64,000 nt of DNA, taken from contig JADLSH010000199.1 in assembly GCA_016169945.1 (NCBI GenBank), forward strand, positions 1,984,001-2,048,000, in the 5' to 3' direction. The notes under the pieces are model-generated. The model was not told the origin of the DNA, did not search any database, and saw only the letters and a list, made by a program, of their open reading frames with translations. Each line of letters starts with the position of its first letter. The first letter of the stretch is position 1. The stretch is from Trachythela sp. YZ-2020. Taxonomy: Eukaryota > Cnidaria > Anthozoa > Malacalcyonacea > Clavulariidae. This document shows positions 48,868 to 60,800 of the stretch, piece by piece. The position numbers and the translations under genes are program-made.

Positions 48868-51800
48868 TAGGGTACTGCCAGTTAATGGGTTAAGCATAAT
48901 CTCACAATCTCACGACAAGAAGCCGTTTTCACATGACCAGTGGTCTGACATTCAGGCAGTATCCACTGTTGTGCATCACCACCAAGAATGATAAAATTCC
49001 TGCATTCTGTGAGACTATTTGAGACAGTTATGCTGCGGGTCTTTACAATCAAACTATCTGAAAAACTCAACAAGAACTTCGAGGTCTCGAGTTGAACGTT
49101 TCAGGTAGTTGATCCTAAAGACTTCCAGCATATCGTGTATAAACGCTACCTGCACTGGCACCACGCGTATTTGACAGTTATATCAGCATGCATATTTCAC
49201 TCTATTTTTACCCCCCCCCCCCTTTAGCTTGGGCCAAGTTGTTCCCCCCCCCCTCATTCTGGCTGCCCCTGCCAGAGCCTAAAACGATCAAACTTACCAA
49301 CTCGCCATATTGATGTTCCACTTTCCTTTGATATTAAAATCAACGTTTCTTAAAACGGTATACAATCCTTTCCTTGGTACTGGCCGCAGAGATTTGTTCG
49401 TGATGTTGATGTTATATATCGTCATCCTGGAATAGAATAAGAGATCAATAAATTTTTAAGACCTAACCAGGATCATTTGCGAAAATGCAACTATAGTACA
49501 GGCCCTCTGGAAGGAATTTGACCTGCAGCCCAGCGATTCCGGTGCAGCGCTCTGACCACCGAGCTACAGAGTCCAGTTGCCAAGGGCTAACCATCTACAA
49601 AAACCCTTTAACGTCCAGTTCTATCGAGCAAGGTGCTTAAAATTTAGAGATCAATAAACTATTCTATTATGACGAATATCGAGGCTGCGCAATCAGCATC
49701 TATGATGCATAGGTGATGAGACAATCCTTGGTTGTAAAATTATATTTTAACAAGCTTTCGACTACCTGACTGTAGAGGTCCGTTCACACGATCCGATTTG
49801 TCGGACCCAATTATCCTCTTGACGCATGTGATTTACTGGATTTGCTGACAAGGGTAAGGGTATTGACTCGTACATGGCGAAAAGTGTAGTTACAAATCAC
49901 ATACGTCAGGAGGGGAATCGGTCCGACAATTCGGATCGTGTGAACGGGCCTTTGCAAGTTAACTTACTTTGTAAAGCCATATTTTACGTCAAAGGCAAAA
50001 TTGGAGAATTTTCCTTTCGTATCAGGCAGAGGATGACTTTCCAGTTGTGTCTTGGCGTACTTCATAGCGCTGTCAATTGCTACAAAAAATGGGTGCCCGA
50101 ATAGGTTTTGTCATTAATTGTACTTTTTCTAATACAAAACAATATTAATTATTAAGTCCGGGTCAGACGAGGATGAGAGTTGATGAGAGTTACAACTCTC
50201 ATGCACTCTTATCAACTCTCATCAACTTTGAGCTGGTTCAAATTTGATTATAGTCGATGAGAGCTTTTACTCGTTTGACCGGTACGCGTGGTAATATCCA
50301 GTCAACTCTCATGCAACTCTTGTTCTCGTTTGACCGGGGCATGAGAGTTGATGAAACTCTCATGCAAACTCTCGCTTGCTAACTCTCATTAACTCTCATT
50401 CTCGTTTGACGAGGGCTTAACTATTACGTGAACACGCCAGCAAGTATAATCTAGAATCGCTACCTACGCTGCGAAGATTTTCTAGGGGAAATATTCAATT
50501 AAAGATAAAGATTTCTGAATGAAGTTTCCTACTGGGTGAAGTTTACGGCTTAGAGATTCCTGGGGCATGAAAATGGCCACCATACGTATACGTGCGTGCC
50601 ATGCTAGTGGGGAAGTGCGTTTTACCCAGCACGAGCAAGTTTAACAATCAAAGTTAATCTGGCAGAATAAACAGTAAGGTAGTTCTAGTACGCTACCTAC
50701 AGCGTAGTGTGTACCCTGTAAATATACGGTCGAAGTTAAACAAACATAAAACGACCTAAACTGATTTTCATCCATAGCAATTTCCGATGTTTTTCTAGCA
50801 GTTATGTGTGTGGATAGACTCACGAGCTCGAGGACAGTGGGTCGAGAGTCGAGGTTAAGTCGTAGGGGAAATGTAGTAACCTCGAATAAATCACGCAAAT
50901 CAGCTAATGGAACACCTATCGCTAAGGAACATCTATCCAAAATTTTAGTGAAGTTTGTTCGTTCACAACAACTAGATGTAATATCAAACATGTTTACGGT
51001 CGCTAAGTATGATTGTGCCTGCAGGCTGTATCACGGATATCAACACGCAAAACAATGGCGTTTCCAGCGGTCCATTCATCTCGATTGTCTATGGTTTAAT
51101 GTTACTACACAGGAGGAAACCGGAGTGCCCGGAGAAAACTTCGAAGGGTGAATCACTCCTAAAATCACTCCTACTTCGAGTTAAAAATCATTCATTTTGA
51201 TGTTTTCTTGATTAAGGATAGTTCTATTTCTCATGTGATCTAGATTGTGAGTTTGGGATTTTGATATGATTTGGGATTTTTCTGAATGTGTACTTAACTT
51301 GTTTAGATGACTGGTGGTGTTTGCCAAAGGGCAAAGGCAAAATGGAAGAAATCATCAAAATGATAAAATCAGACGGCGACTGCGCAATGCAGGAATCAAA
51401 CTGGAAGATGTGAAAGGTTAACTTCTCCCTTCTCGATACTTTACCCACGAACCTCGACATTTTACCCTCGATTTATGTCTACACTCACTAGAGTTAAGAA
51501 TCAGTAAACATATTTCATTTTCCAACATCATGCCATGTCAACACCTGGGGCTAATTGCGCCGACTGCGTTAAACGCTGAATCGCGAACCTCATGCAAATT
51601 AAGCGCAGTCCTGCAGCAAAAGTGCGTCAAACTTGCGCATTCCATCTATCGTTGTATTTTTTACTCAAACAAATATTTACCTATAGCTTATATAATCAAG
51701 ATATGATTAAATCAAAACTGACATGCACCAGGAAAATGGCGCCTAATTATAAACCGTTAATCGGTGTCACAAGTGTCAAGTGTGACCTCACACGAAGCCT

Positions 51801-53042
51801 AGAGATTATACTTTACTCAGCCCCCTCCATTTTGAACCACTAGAATTTCAGATCCCCCGGAATTTAAACGGAAAGTTAGAAACTTTTGTGCTATAGTTGA
51901 GAATATAATAAGAAATATTTACGCTAATCCAACAGTCACGGAGTAGTGTAGGGACTCTCCCAATTACAGCTAAAATTGACTGATGTTTGCTAGAGTAAAA
52001 CTGTCTGGTATTAGACATAGTAAACTACCGAAGTCCCCATCAGAATCTATTTTCATACGGCCGGACAGCACCTCTTTATAGTATGTAGGATCGAATGTGG
52101 TCTATTACTACCCCCAATAAATTAGCGCTGTAGTGAATCACCTTGTTCTTTAATAAATCCCGTTTAAGTTGGGCAGCTTTAATCACAATACATGTATCTG
52201 ACTCTGTCAGAACAAAAAAGGACAGGATTTTTTAAAGAAAGAGGCTAAGAAAAGTGCTAACTTATGGGAATCATGCACAACGATTTTCAACATTATAAGT
52301 TAGTTAGTCAGTAAACTTGACCGACGAAGAAGCAAATTGAAAATTGAAAAAATATATATAAAACGGTCTAACAAGTCGCTTGGCAAAGTTATAACTTAGC
52401 GAAGCTTAGCAATGTAATGTACCAACTGAGAAATACGTCTTTCAATCTATATTTCCGCATGATATTCATAAGCATATTATTGCGTTATTTTTGAAATTCG
52501 TTCTGTGACTGTGATTAAACTGTTCTATTAAATGGAATTCACAACCTTAATCTTACCCGCTTACGACATAATAACTGTAAGGCTCTTCTGTCAAAAATTT
52601 ACGATTTAAAAGACTAAGCAATTCGTTGTAAAATATTAGTCCTATATAAACCGGTGTGAACTTTTCCACCAAGAACTTAAATATTCTGGCCTTAGACAAA
52701 GTCTGTTGTTACCATAAAGATATAGTCTGAACGTTATGGTCCCTACAGGAAAGGGTAAGATCTTAAGGAAACGGACTTTAGTATTTAACTACCTGACAAC
52801 TCTTTTCAGGACAAATTCTCACCTAGTATTCAGTAACCAATAAAATAGTTTGCTCATAGAATCAAATGCTTAACACATTGCCATGCAGTGTAAAAGAGTA
52901 AGAAGTGTAATGCAGTGTAAAATTTAACAAACATACCATAGTCGAGACCTTTTTGAGTGACTCGCACACGTACTGCTGGCTTGCTACTTCCGAACGTTTG
53001 TCCAAGATATACCAGAAGAACTATCCAATGAAGCCACGACAT
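43943..53042 (-). CDS. BPI/LBP/CETP-family lipid-binding protein, last exon not found
   Basis: Exons are 53042-52937, 50079-49968, 49426-49298, 48298-48255, 47679-47586, 47489-47426, 47123-47060, 46799-46708, 46246-46070, 45456-45385, 44878-44711, 44604-44537, 44401-44356 and 44012-43943. All phases agree (435 aa plus one base). A signal peptide (SWLHWIVLLVYLGQTFG) is followed by RVRVTQKGLDYA, the classic start of mature BPI/LBP. Two cysteines (NVTCASK, TCKEGKK) match the conserved disulfide of the N-terminal barrel. RDRMMYVTIMDHMINSA matches the start of the second barrel. The family binds LPS or other lipids in secretions. The protein should continue about 30 residues beyond the last exon found, which ends in phase 1. 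Confidence 0.88.
45030..45300. repeat. GAAGGGCCTTCGCTCG repeat, two diverged copies
   Basis: GAAGGGCCTTCGCTCGAAAC with TTTTTCAGGAAGTTTTAC at about 45030-45090, a partly inverted copy at about 45175-45235, and a third scrap at about 45255-45290. Intronic in the BPI-like gene. Confidence 0.55.
47160..47400. repeat. CCATA / CCACA pentanucleotide microsatellite
   Basis: An almost pure run of CCATA units with a CCACA stretch, preceded by two copies of a TACCGTGAAATACATACTTG segment. Lies in the intron between exons 47489-47426 and 47123-47060, 26 bp from the former. Confidence 0.9.
47905..48150 (+). mobile_element. SINE-like element, TTCGAGGGCTTTTCTCCGGG block, copy 3
   Basis: Collinear with 15806-16090 and 34985-35255, including TTGGTTGGTTCTCTCCTGTG, TTTGTCAATTGGGTCG, GGCTTTCCGTCCACC and AGAGTGGTAAACACAATAAA. 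Confidence 0.75.
48636..48893. mobile_element. Two adjacent TTAACCCATTAAC MITEs
   Basis: Two copies of about 112-118 bp (48636-48748 and 48776-48893) have TTAACCCATTAAC / GTTAATGGGTTAA termini and TCAGACGATTTTACTCGTCA inside. They differ by a few substitutions and a short CACTCTAACG insertion. A third copy is split at 37300-37853. Confidence 0.8.
49457..49575 (-). mobile_element. tRNA-derived SINE head, reverse orientation
   Basis: The inverse reads TAGCTCGGTGG (A-box-like), then CGCAGGGCTG-like words and GGTCAAATTCC (B-box-like). Same family as 12120-12365. Lies upstream of exon 49426-49298 of the BPI-like gene. Confidence 0.65.
49775..49951. mobile_element. GTCCGTTCACACGATCCGA MITE
   Basis: The left end AGGTCCGTTCACACGATCCG pairs with CGGATCGTGTGAACGGGCCT at the right end. 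Inner GGAC / GTCCG and CCTCTTGACG / CGTCAGGAGG also pair. Same design as 6377-6549 with diverged ends. It ends about 17 bp from exon 50079-49968. Confidence 0.8.
50158..50418. mobile_element. GAGAGTTGATGAGAGTT MITE in the BPI-like gene
   Basis: Starts GGTCAGACGAGGATGAGAGT and ends ACTCTCATTCTCGTTTGACG. The interior has TTTGACCGGTACGCGTGG and GGGGCATGAGAGTTGATG. Lies in the first intron. Confidence 0.8.
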
Positions 53043-54145
53043 TTTCTTGATATATGACCTTGATTCTTGCCAAATTCTGCGTGGTTGATCCGAGGTGGTT
53101 TTGAACCAATATCCTGACAACTACAGCTTTTATATCGGGCTTCGTCCTGCAATCTGACACTCCAATACCCTGCTGTAATATCTCACACAAACAAGAGAGA
53201 ACAAAGGGATGTTGCCATGTCATGTTGACAGAATGCTTAACGACTTGTTTTCTTTTCTCGTTTGTTTGCCAAAAATGCGATAAGATGGTCAACACACTTT
53301 GACTTACATGTAAACTATTTAGAACTTAGACTCTCAAACTCATTAATAATTTATGAGCAAACCACAAACGAACCAGCACCGCAATGTTGTTTCAATACCA
53401 CATGAGTAATGAACGTTCAATCGTTCATAAAGCCAAATTTCTCGTTGAATTTCTTTCTAAATACTGGTTCGTTTAAGACGTTATATCACACATTCGACGT
53501 CGTTTTGTACGACAATGATTCAAAAACATCAAAGTATGTTAAAAACTCCGAATAAACAGATTCCAAAGAATAATGATTAATGTTATCTTAAAATTCAATA
53601 CATGAATTAAAACAAGATGAGCTATTTCAACTAAATTTTCGACTTTATTTCGAAGACATGAATACAACCTAACTATGCAAACTTGTATGCTATTGAGTAA
53701 AATATATTCAAGATTAGCTTTAGGACATTTTGTATGCAGTAATGTAGATCATTTGAGCAGATGGGTAAACAAATTTCGCCAGTATAGGAATTACGGAAAG
53801 TGAACTCTTTCCCTCTATCAAGGATAGAACCTACATTCTGAATCGCACAATTTCTTCCAGGGGAGAATATGTTATAGAATTAATATGTCCGTCCAAAGAA
53901 GTGTGCAGAACTGAAAGTGATCTGATGTGATTCACAATTCACAGCTGGAGGCTAATTGCAACTGCATGGGGGCTAATCTGCTGAGGGTAACCAGCTGGGG
54001 GCTAACCTAGTACCCAATCTAGTAGGAGTCATTGACCGTCATCCGGTCAGCGCCACAGAAACCGGAGATGAGTGCCGGCCTGATCAGAAGTGCCGGCCTG
54101 ATCAGAAATACCGGCCTAATGAGCTTTTCGTTGATGATATTAATC

Positions 54146-54815
54146 CCCGGTCAAACGCGATGAGAGTTCGGATGAAAGTCAACGAGAATTGCCGAGGGGC
54201 AAATCACTCCTAAAAAGTGTACGAGATTAAAAAATCATGTGATTTTTTTTTATTTTGTGATTTTTTTTTCTGATTCTTCATTATTTTTGTGATTTGCCTA
54301 TTTTTTTGGTGATTTTTTTTCAGATATTTTCGTGATCTTTTTTAATTTTTTTGTGATTTTTTTTAGATTTTTTTGTGATTTTTCTGAAGGTGTACGAGAT
54401 TTAAATCAGTACGAGATTGAAAAATCAATGTGATTTTTTTTTTGATTTTTTTTGTGATTATTTTTCGATTTTGTTCATCGTTTTTCCATATTTTTGTGAT
54501 TTGTCTATTTTTGTGATTTTTTTTGTGATTTTTTGTGCTTTTTGTTTGAGTTTTTGCCAGGATTTGAATTTTTTTTTTTGTTATTTTTATGAAGGTGTAC
54601 GAGCTTTAAATCAGTGATTTGCCCCTCGTCATCACTCATCAACTCCCATCAAATTCCTTGTTTGAACGGTGCGTGCGGTAATATCCTGTCAACTCTCATA
54701 CAACTCTTGTTCTCGTTTGACCGGCGCATGAGAGTTGATGAAACTCTCGCGTCTCATGCAAACTCTCGCTTGTCAACTCTCATCAACTCTCATCCTCGTT
54801 TGACCGGCAGGAACG
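54146..54815. mobile_element. GAGAGTTGATGAGAGTT MITE split by a T-rich insertion
   Basis: The outer ends CGGTCAAACGCGATGAGAGT (left) and ACTCTCATCCTCGTTTGACC (right) belong to the family seen at 17585, 23176 and 50158. A second element at 54193-54628 interrupts it near the left end. Confidence 0.8.
54193..54628. mobile_element. Nested element with CGAGGGGCAAATCACT ends and T-rich core
   Basis: CGAGGGGCAAATCACT at the left is the exact inverse of AGTGATTTGCCCCTCG at the right. Between them is low-complexity DNA of GTGATTTTTTT words with two copies of GGTGTACGAG. A fragment of the same family (GAATCACTCCTAAAATCACT) lies near 51149-51180. Confidence 0.8.
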
Positions 54816-55379
54816 AATCAATATTTACCGACTAAAAAATCAACACGAAAGTTGAATCATATTTATGGTCATTTATCAAAGTGGTATAAAGGCAACGATG
54901 CGGTGCTGATTTTCTTTTTGTTTCGCTCATGAATTATCGATGAGGTTGAGAAATTTATTCAAAAAACAAAGGAATGACGTCCGCAAGCTGACAGGTTGAT
55001 TTTCCAACACACGAAAACGAATTTCGCAAGCTATTGTAAACTAATGTGTTGAGAGAGTCAATATGGCAGCAAGTTTATGATAACATTATTTCTTCCAGAA
55101 GTTTCGTTAAGGACGGCACAGAAAACAAGCAATAAATTGGCACTTTTCTGCGGTTAAAATCATGGTCAGGTCCAGACAAAAAATGAAAATTTTTATCCTG
55201 TGAATTATTTTCGCTGGTGGTACGAAAAAAACCCAAGGCAAAACTGGTCAATTTAGGCATGAACTTTGGCAAAGTCGTCATTACACGAGGTAAATATAGT
55301 AATATATAACCCCTCACCGCCTAGTTTCTTTACGTTTCCTCCTACTCCTTCTCAACTAACTCATTAATATATATTCATA

Positions 55380-55549
55380 AAGGTACGTTCACACGTTGCG
55401 ATTTGTCGGGCCAATTTCAGATGCACGTTAATGATATTTGAAAAATACGTGGCAAACGTCATCTGGTGACATCAACTGAAAATATTCGTCATTAACATTC
55501 AGCAAAACCTAAAATCGGCCCGACAAATCGCTGTGTGTGAACGTACCTT
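55380..55549. mobile_element. AAGGTACGTTCACAC MITE, copy 2
   Basis: Almost identical to 6377-6549; the visible differences are a lost ATC triplet and a couple of substitutions. The near identity over 49 kb suggests recent activity. Confidence 0.85.
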
Positions 55550-55615
55550 AAGCAAAACCCAAAGTGAATCAGCGCCGTGTCGTTGTTTTGATACCACGAT
55601 AACTTTGAACTGGCT

Positions 55616-55850
55616 TCGGGGCTTCGGTGGCGCAGTCGTCAGAGCAAGCGCCTTTCACCTCTCTGAGTCTTGAGTTCGATTCTCGCTGAGGACTTTACTC
55701 ATCACACTCATGTGAAAAGAGTAAGTCAACGCTCTGCCGAAAGTCGTGGGTTTTCTCCGGGCACTCCGGTTTCCTCCCACAGGGAAAGTTGACTGGGTGG
55801 GTTAGGATATACAGATTAGGAAAGTAACATCACAATTGTTGTAAAAATAG
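55616..55850 (+). mobile_element. tRNA-derived SINE, sense orientation
   Basis: A-box-like TGGCGCAGTCG and B-box-like GAGTTCGATTC lie about 45 bp apart (about 55627 and 55672), the spacing of a tRNA-type pol III promoter. A block GGGTTTTCTCCGGGCACTCC, TTTCCTCCCACAG, follows downstream. Reverse copies are at 17930-18275 and 33780-34085. Confidence 0.8.
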
Positions 55851-57053
55851 ATAATGTAGGCTAAGTATATAATATAGGTAAGCGTGATACTCGATGTAAT
55901 CGGTCACTGAAAAGCCCCAACGGGGAGTGAGCTGAATAATGTATGTATGTAAACTATTCTCCTTAAATACTGTCTCGTTTGCGAAATTGTACCATAGCGG
56001 TCCATATACATTCGAAGTTTTGTATTATAGTGATACAAAAACACCTCAAAATATGTAATGTATAATGATTATGGGTTAAGAGCACGGGTCTATTTAATAT
56101 ATTAGACGACGCTATACTTCTGAGTAGCTCCACACAAGGCAAGCTGAAAAATTGCGGTGGGAAATCGAACCCGCGGGACTACAACGCGGGACCACAACGC
56201 GGAACCACAACGTCCCTTATCGTCGTAGTTTTCCACCTCAAAGTAGATAGATTGCATGTCATTCCCTTTTTGAAAATATAGGTTGAAAACAAAAGGGGAG
56301 CAAATTATCCAGTTTCAGTCACTGTATAGTCCACCTTTGGCATTGAAAAAATGCTATTGCATATACTATTTGAAATACAATGTTTTATCCTCAGATGTTT
56401 TATCCAACACTGCTGATTTTATCAAGGGGAAACTAATTCGCTTCTTTCGTAAAATAAAATAAAATAAAATAAAATAAACTCAAATATATATTTATTTTAT
56501 TTCCAATTAATTTAATTTATTTCAATATGCTGAAACAATATATAGCAATGTTTCCGTGCGCGTGTTCTTCCTATATATATAGGCCTACACATGACCGACT
56601 ATTACCACAATACGTTATACTTATTCTTGTGCATTGTTCTAGAAACAGAAAATATATATCACGATCATATAATTATTGTTGTTGTCTATTTTTAAATTTT
56701 CTATCATAAATATATCGTCATATTTTATGTATAGGTTTATAAGTATCTCGGAAGTAAAATTGTCACAAGGTTCAAATATTCACTTGCCTTGCAAATTGGA
56801 GTGATGAAAAAATCATGTCCATCATTTAAGCAGCTGTAAATATCCGATTTGTATTCCGTATATGCTAAAAGTGATCATTTTGTTTGATTTAAAAATAGGA
56901 ACAAAAAAGAATTACAAAATGTTATGAAGTTGTCGCATGAAGTTGTTTTATGAAGTGATGCCCAATATATACTACTCATTGCATGCACCTACTGACGCGT
57001 GGCAGAAATGTGCATAATTCATTATTCCAAATTCTGAGTACCATTTCGTTTAA

Positions 57054-57619
57054 GGTTACATCACATGATATATACGTGCGTTATGGTAGATTGGACATTG
57101 CGCAACGAATTTTAGGTGTAATTTTACCAAATTTTCTGTGAAAAAAGCCAGGAAAATACTGATTTCGAAAACCTTCGTTTGATGGGTGTTTAGGTAAAAC
57201 CTTTCAAGTTTTGTCTGACTAAACAAAAACATAGGTACTCCATAAAAACAAAGAAATAAGTGTACATGAGTTTACCCCAAAGTTTGTCTAGATATCGTAA
57301 TTTGAATCTTCATTAGTAAAGTAAAAATAACGTGTGCGGAAATTTTCTCTTCTTTAATGGTTATTTTGATATGTCGTGTTGTTTTACGGCGATATCTAGA
57401 CAAAATTTGGGGTAAACTGTGCATTTCTTTGTTTTTATGGAGTACCTATGTTTTTGTTTAGTCATGCAGACAAAACTTGAAAGGTTTTACCTAAACACCC
57501 ATCAAACGAAGGTTTACGAAATCAGCATTTTTCTGGCTTTCTTCACTGAAAAACTACACCTACAATTCGTTGCGCAATGTCCAATCTACCATAACGCACG
57601 TATATCATGTGATGTAACC
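57054..57619. mobile_element. Long foldback element with TTAA target duplications
   Basis: Arms of about 245 and 231 bp (57054-57298 and 57389-57619) are near-perfect inverse complements beginning GGTTACATCACATGAT. TTAA stands at both edges (57050-57053 and 57620-57623). About 90 bp of unique DNA separates the arms. It has no transposase; an origin from a TTAA-specific (piggyBac-type) system is an inference. Confidence 0.88.
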
Positions 57620-57812
57620 TTAAAGTTGTCCACCAAATATCACGAATGAGCTCATTTTAAGGTCAACTGCAATCGATCTATACGAACTCTCTAGACGAAC
57701 TAGCTATAGTAATCTCTCTCATCCAAATGCTACGAATTAATCCATTGCAGGACAAGTTGCAAAATGTAAGACAGCCTATAAACAAAGAATCAGTGAAAAA
57801 AACTAATCCTAC

Positions 57813-60800
57813 CTTTCCATATAGCTGAGCGCGCAAACGATTTGTCTTGTAAAACTCTGCGCGACGTTCTTCGTGCCTCTTTTTTCTCACTTCAGGAAGA
57901 GTTTTATACATCCTGCAGAAAATCAAATATTCAAATATTATACGAGTGTAACGTTGAGGGGCGATGCTTAGGCACCTTGTTAAGGATTATTAAGCGCGTT
58001 GTTGTCTTAAGCGCACATTGCCTTTCGTCTTGATTCACGAGAGCGAGGCTCGCAGGTCAAGGAAGTATTCGTGACGTAATTATCGAAAGGGTGTATTCAC
58101 AACTAACCTTTTGTTAACATCACGGATTTCTTTGGTGGTCATAGGGCGCGCTTTCTTTCGTTGAAGTTCTTCTAAAAAATTGAAAAGATCCCGTCGTTTA
58201 GCAAGTTACAGTATGACGGCTATTTCAACTGCCTTTCTTTTGCAATTATTCAGCATACTACACTACAAAAACAACGCTAAAACATCAAAATTATCCTGCC
58301 TCTCATCCCATGCTGGCCAAGCGGGAAATAGTACGGAAGAATGCGCCCAAGAGAAATGTACGGAAGAACGGCATTGATCCGGAAAATCAGGTTGAAAGTT
58401 GGACTGGATAACGGCGCCCTTGAGAATGTTGTATTGTTTGATAGGAGAACGCTTAAGGCTCATTGACCAAGATTGAGTCACTATTAATTGGATATAGACG
58501 CAACCCAGGCGAGACGAATGGTAAGGAACACTAAAGACTTCATGCAACTGCTGAAGAGTAGATTTCCGCTCTACATCGACAGACAGAAGCGCCCCAAGGC
58601 CCTAGCATGCCAAGAGGGAAATAATGATGATGATGGAAGCATGTAAACAAACCCTTACCAAATTGTTTCTTTGATTTCATATCAAGCATCCTATCTTCGT
58701 CAGGTTTTCGAATCTCTTTCGTCGGTTGGTTTTTTTCACTCGGCACTACAACAACAACTCGCGCACTGCTCGTCTTTTCAATCTTCCTTTCTTCGCGTTT
58801 TTCGTTGACTTTTTTCACTCGCTCACGGGATCTCTCAATAAATTCCTGCTTGGAGTACATGAACGCATCTTGGAGTGATAGTTTGACGAGAGAAGCAGGG
58901 GCTGGGTTTGAAATGTCCTCTTCCAACGGCCTAGCTTTAAGCACAGCCATGTCAGTAGCCATGGGTAGTGAATCTTGCGCAACTATCGGTGGTGTGGGGC
59001 AGTTTACACCGATATCACGAACCCCGCTTGGATTTGACTTTTCTTTTCTAGATTTTGCACCACAAGTACACTGAAAGAAATAAAATTACATGTAAACCAG
59101 CTCGGAGTTTCACCTGCGCATCCAAATCGCAGTTGAATCATATAACATGTGGTTGAGACTGAACGATCTAAACTATGCGTATATCAAAGTATTCAAACAC
59201 ACAAGGCCAGAATTGTTAAGTTATTTTTCAGACAAACACACAAAAAAGCAAGCAAACTAGCAAGCAAACAAACACGCACGCACGCAAACGAAGGAGACAG
59301 ACACACAATCAAACAAACCGAGTTGAAAACGTAGCATCCTGGCGGTGATAATAAAACTCACCGAAGAGGAAGTTTTTCCTTTTTTCATCATTTCTTTATT
59401 TTTCACACTAAACCACATCGGAAGTGAAACTGGCGCCGCAGATTTTCTCTCAGTTACTGAGCTCGAAACGACAACTGGACCGTCAACGTTTTGATGAACC
59501 GCTTTTCGGGGAGGCCGTTCGTGGGAAGGCCGTTCGTGGGAAGGCCGTTCGTGGGAAGGCCGTTCGTGGGAAGGCGCTTGGGATCCGTTTCGTCTCGCGC
59601 GTCGGTCGTCTGACGAGACAATAGATGTCATACTTGTCGAACTATCAACAGCTTTATGACGTGGTTTACGGTGCAGACGGTCGCTTGGAGTGGTCTCAGA
59701 TTGATCATGCATCACACGTTGGTTACTTGATGATGGTCGTGATGTCGTAGTCCCGTTGTCCTCCACATAACCTGTAAATAATATGTAATTCAACACACTG
59801 AACTAAGCGGATTATAGGACACCACATTAAACTAACTTCAGTTATACTGGATAACTCTATAAGTTCTAAACTGTTCTCCCTGGATGTCCAGTTTGGTCAT
59901 CCCTTAACACTCCAGTATTATTGCAGGAGGAAACCGGAATGCCCGAGAATCATACTGGGAGCACTCTTTTCACATGAAACCGAGGCAAAACTATTTAGAC
60001 AACTGTATACTGCAAGAATCGAATCCCGGTCACACAAATGATCATTTTGTCACCAACACCATGTCAAGCAAGTAGCTTGATAAAAAATGAAGTAAATTAT
60101 GACTAATAGATATATGCAGCATTACGTCACCGCACACTATCAACACTATGAATTAGTGTAACAGATATACAAATTAGCGGCTCATATTTTAACTATAGTA
60201 CTTAAACATTCTCAAGACATTTTGTCCAAGATTGCAGCTTGAGCATCACCAACAACATAGCATGGGCCTACATTTACCCCAGCTGATCGGGCACTCCCTC
60301 CTCATTCTAATGTGGGAAAATATTGCAAGTAAGACTTACTTGATTCACTGCTTTGGATCTCCCGAATACGACGTAGAAATCTCTCAAATTCTTCATCACT
60401 ATCCGTGCTGATTTCTACAGATTGCCTACCAATGTTCCTCTTCTCACCAGACGGAACATCCGAGCTGGATGCCAGCGAGATATCAGTAGGTGTACTTTGG
60501 CGAGACGGTCGAGAGCGCACTACCCGGCTTGTCTTACTGTTACGAGAGCTTCTCGACTTTTTTCCAAAGACTTCCTGAAACCGTTCCCATAACTGGTTTA
60601 AATCTTGAGTCGTTTGTTCTTGCTTCACTTCGAGTTTTTTATGACGTTTCTTTCGCTCCTGTTCGTCCTGAATCATGTTTTCTAAAATGATGTCTGCAAC
60701 GGATTTCTTCCTTTCAGCCGTGCCACCTTTATCGGGGGTTTTCTCGCTTTCCATGCTCTCAGAGGATTGGTCCTTCGCGTGTTGTCGAACGGTTTTTGGA

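Larger units (their letters stand above)
53043..57812. other. Intergenic region with several nested repeats
   Basis: The 5' flank of the BPI-like gene and the 3' flank of the ALMS-motif gene. Contains the MITEs at 54146-54815, 55380-55549 and 57054-57619 and the SINE at 55616-55850 (described separately), plus an (ATAAA)n run near 56450-56480. No gene seen. The last exon of the ALMS-motif gene may be hidden here. Confidence 0.6.

Noticed and set aside
57734..57770. Short final exon AVLHFATCPAMD for the ALMS-motif gene
   Set aside because: It would need an intron of only about 37-45 nt and does not resemble the usual end of the ALMS motif.
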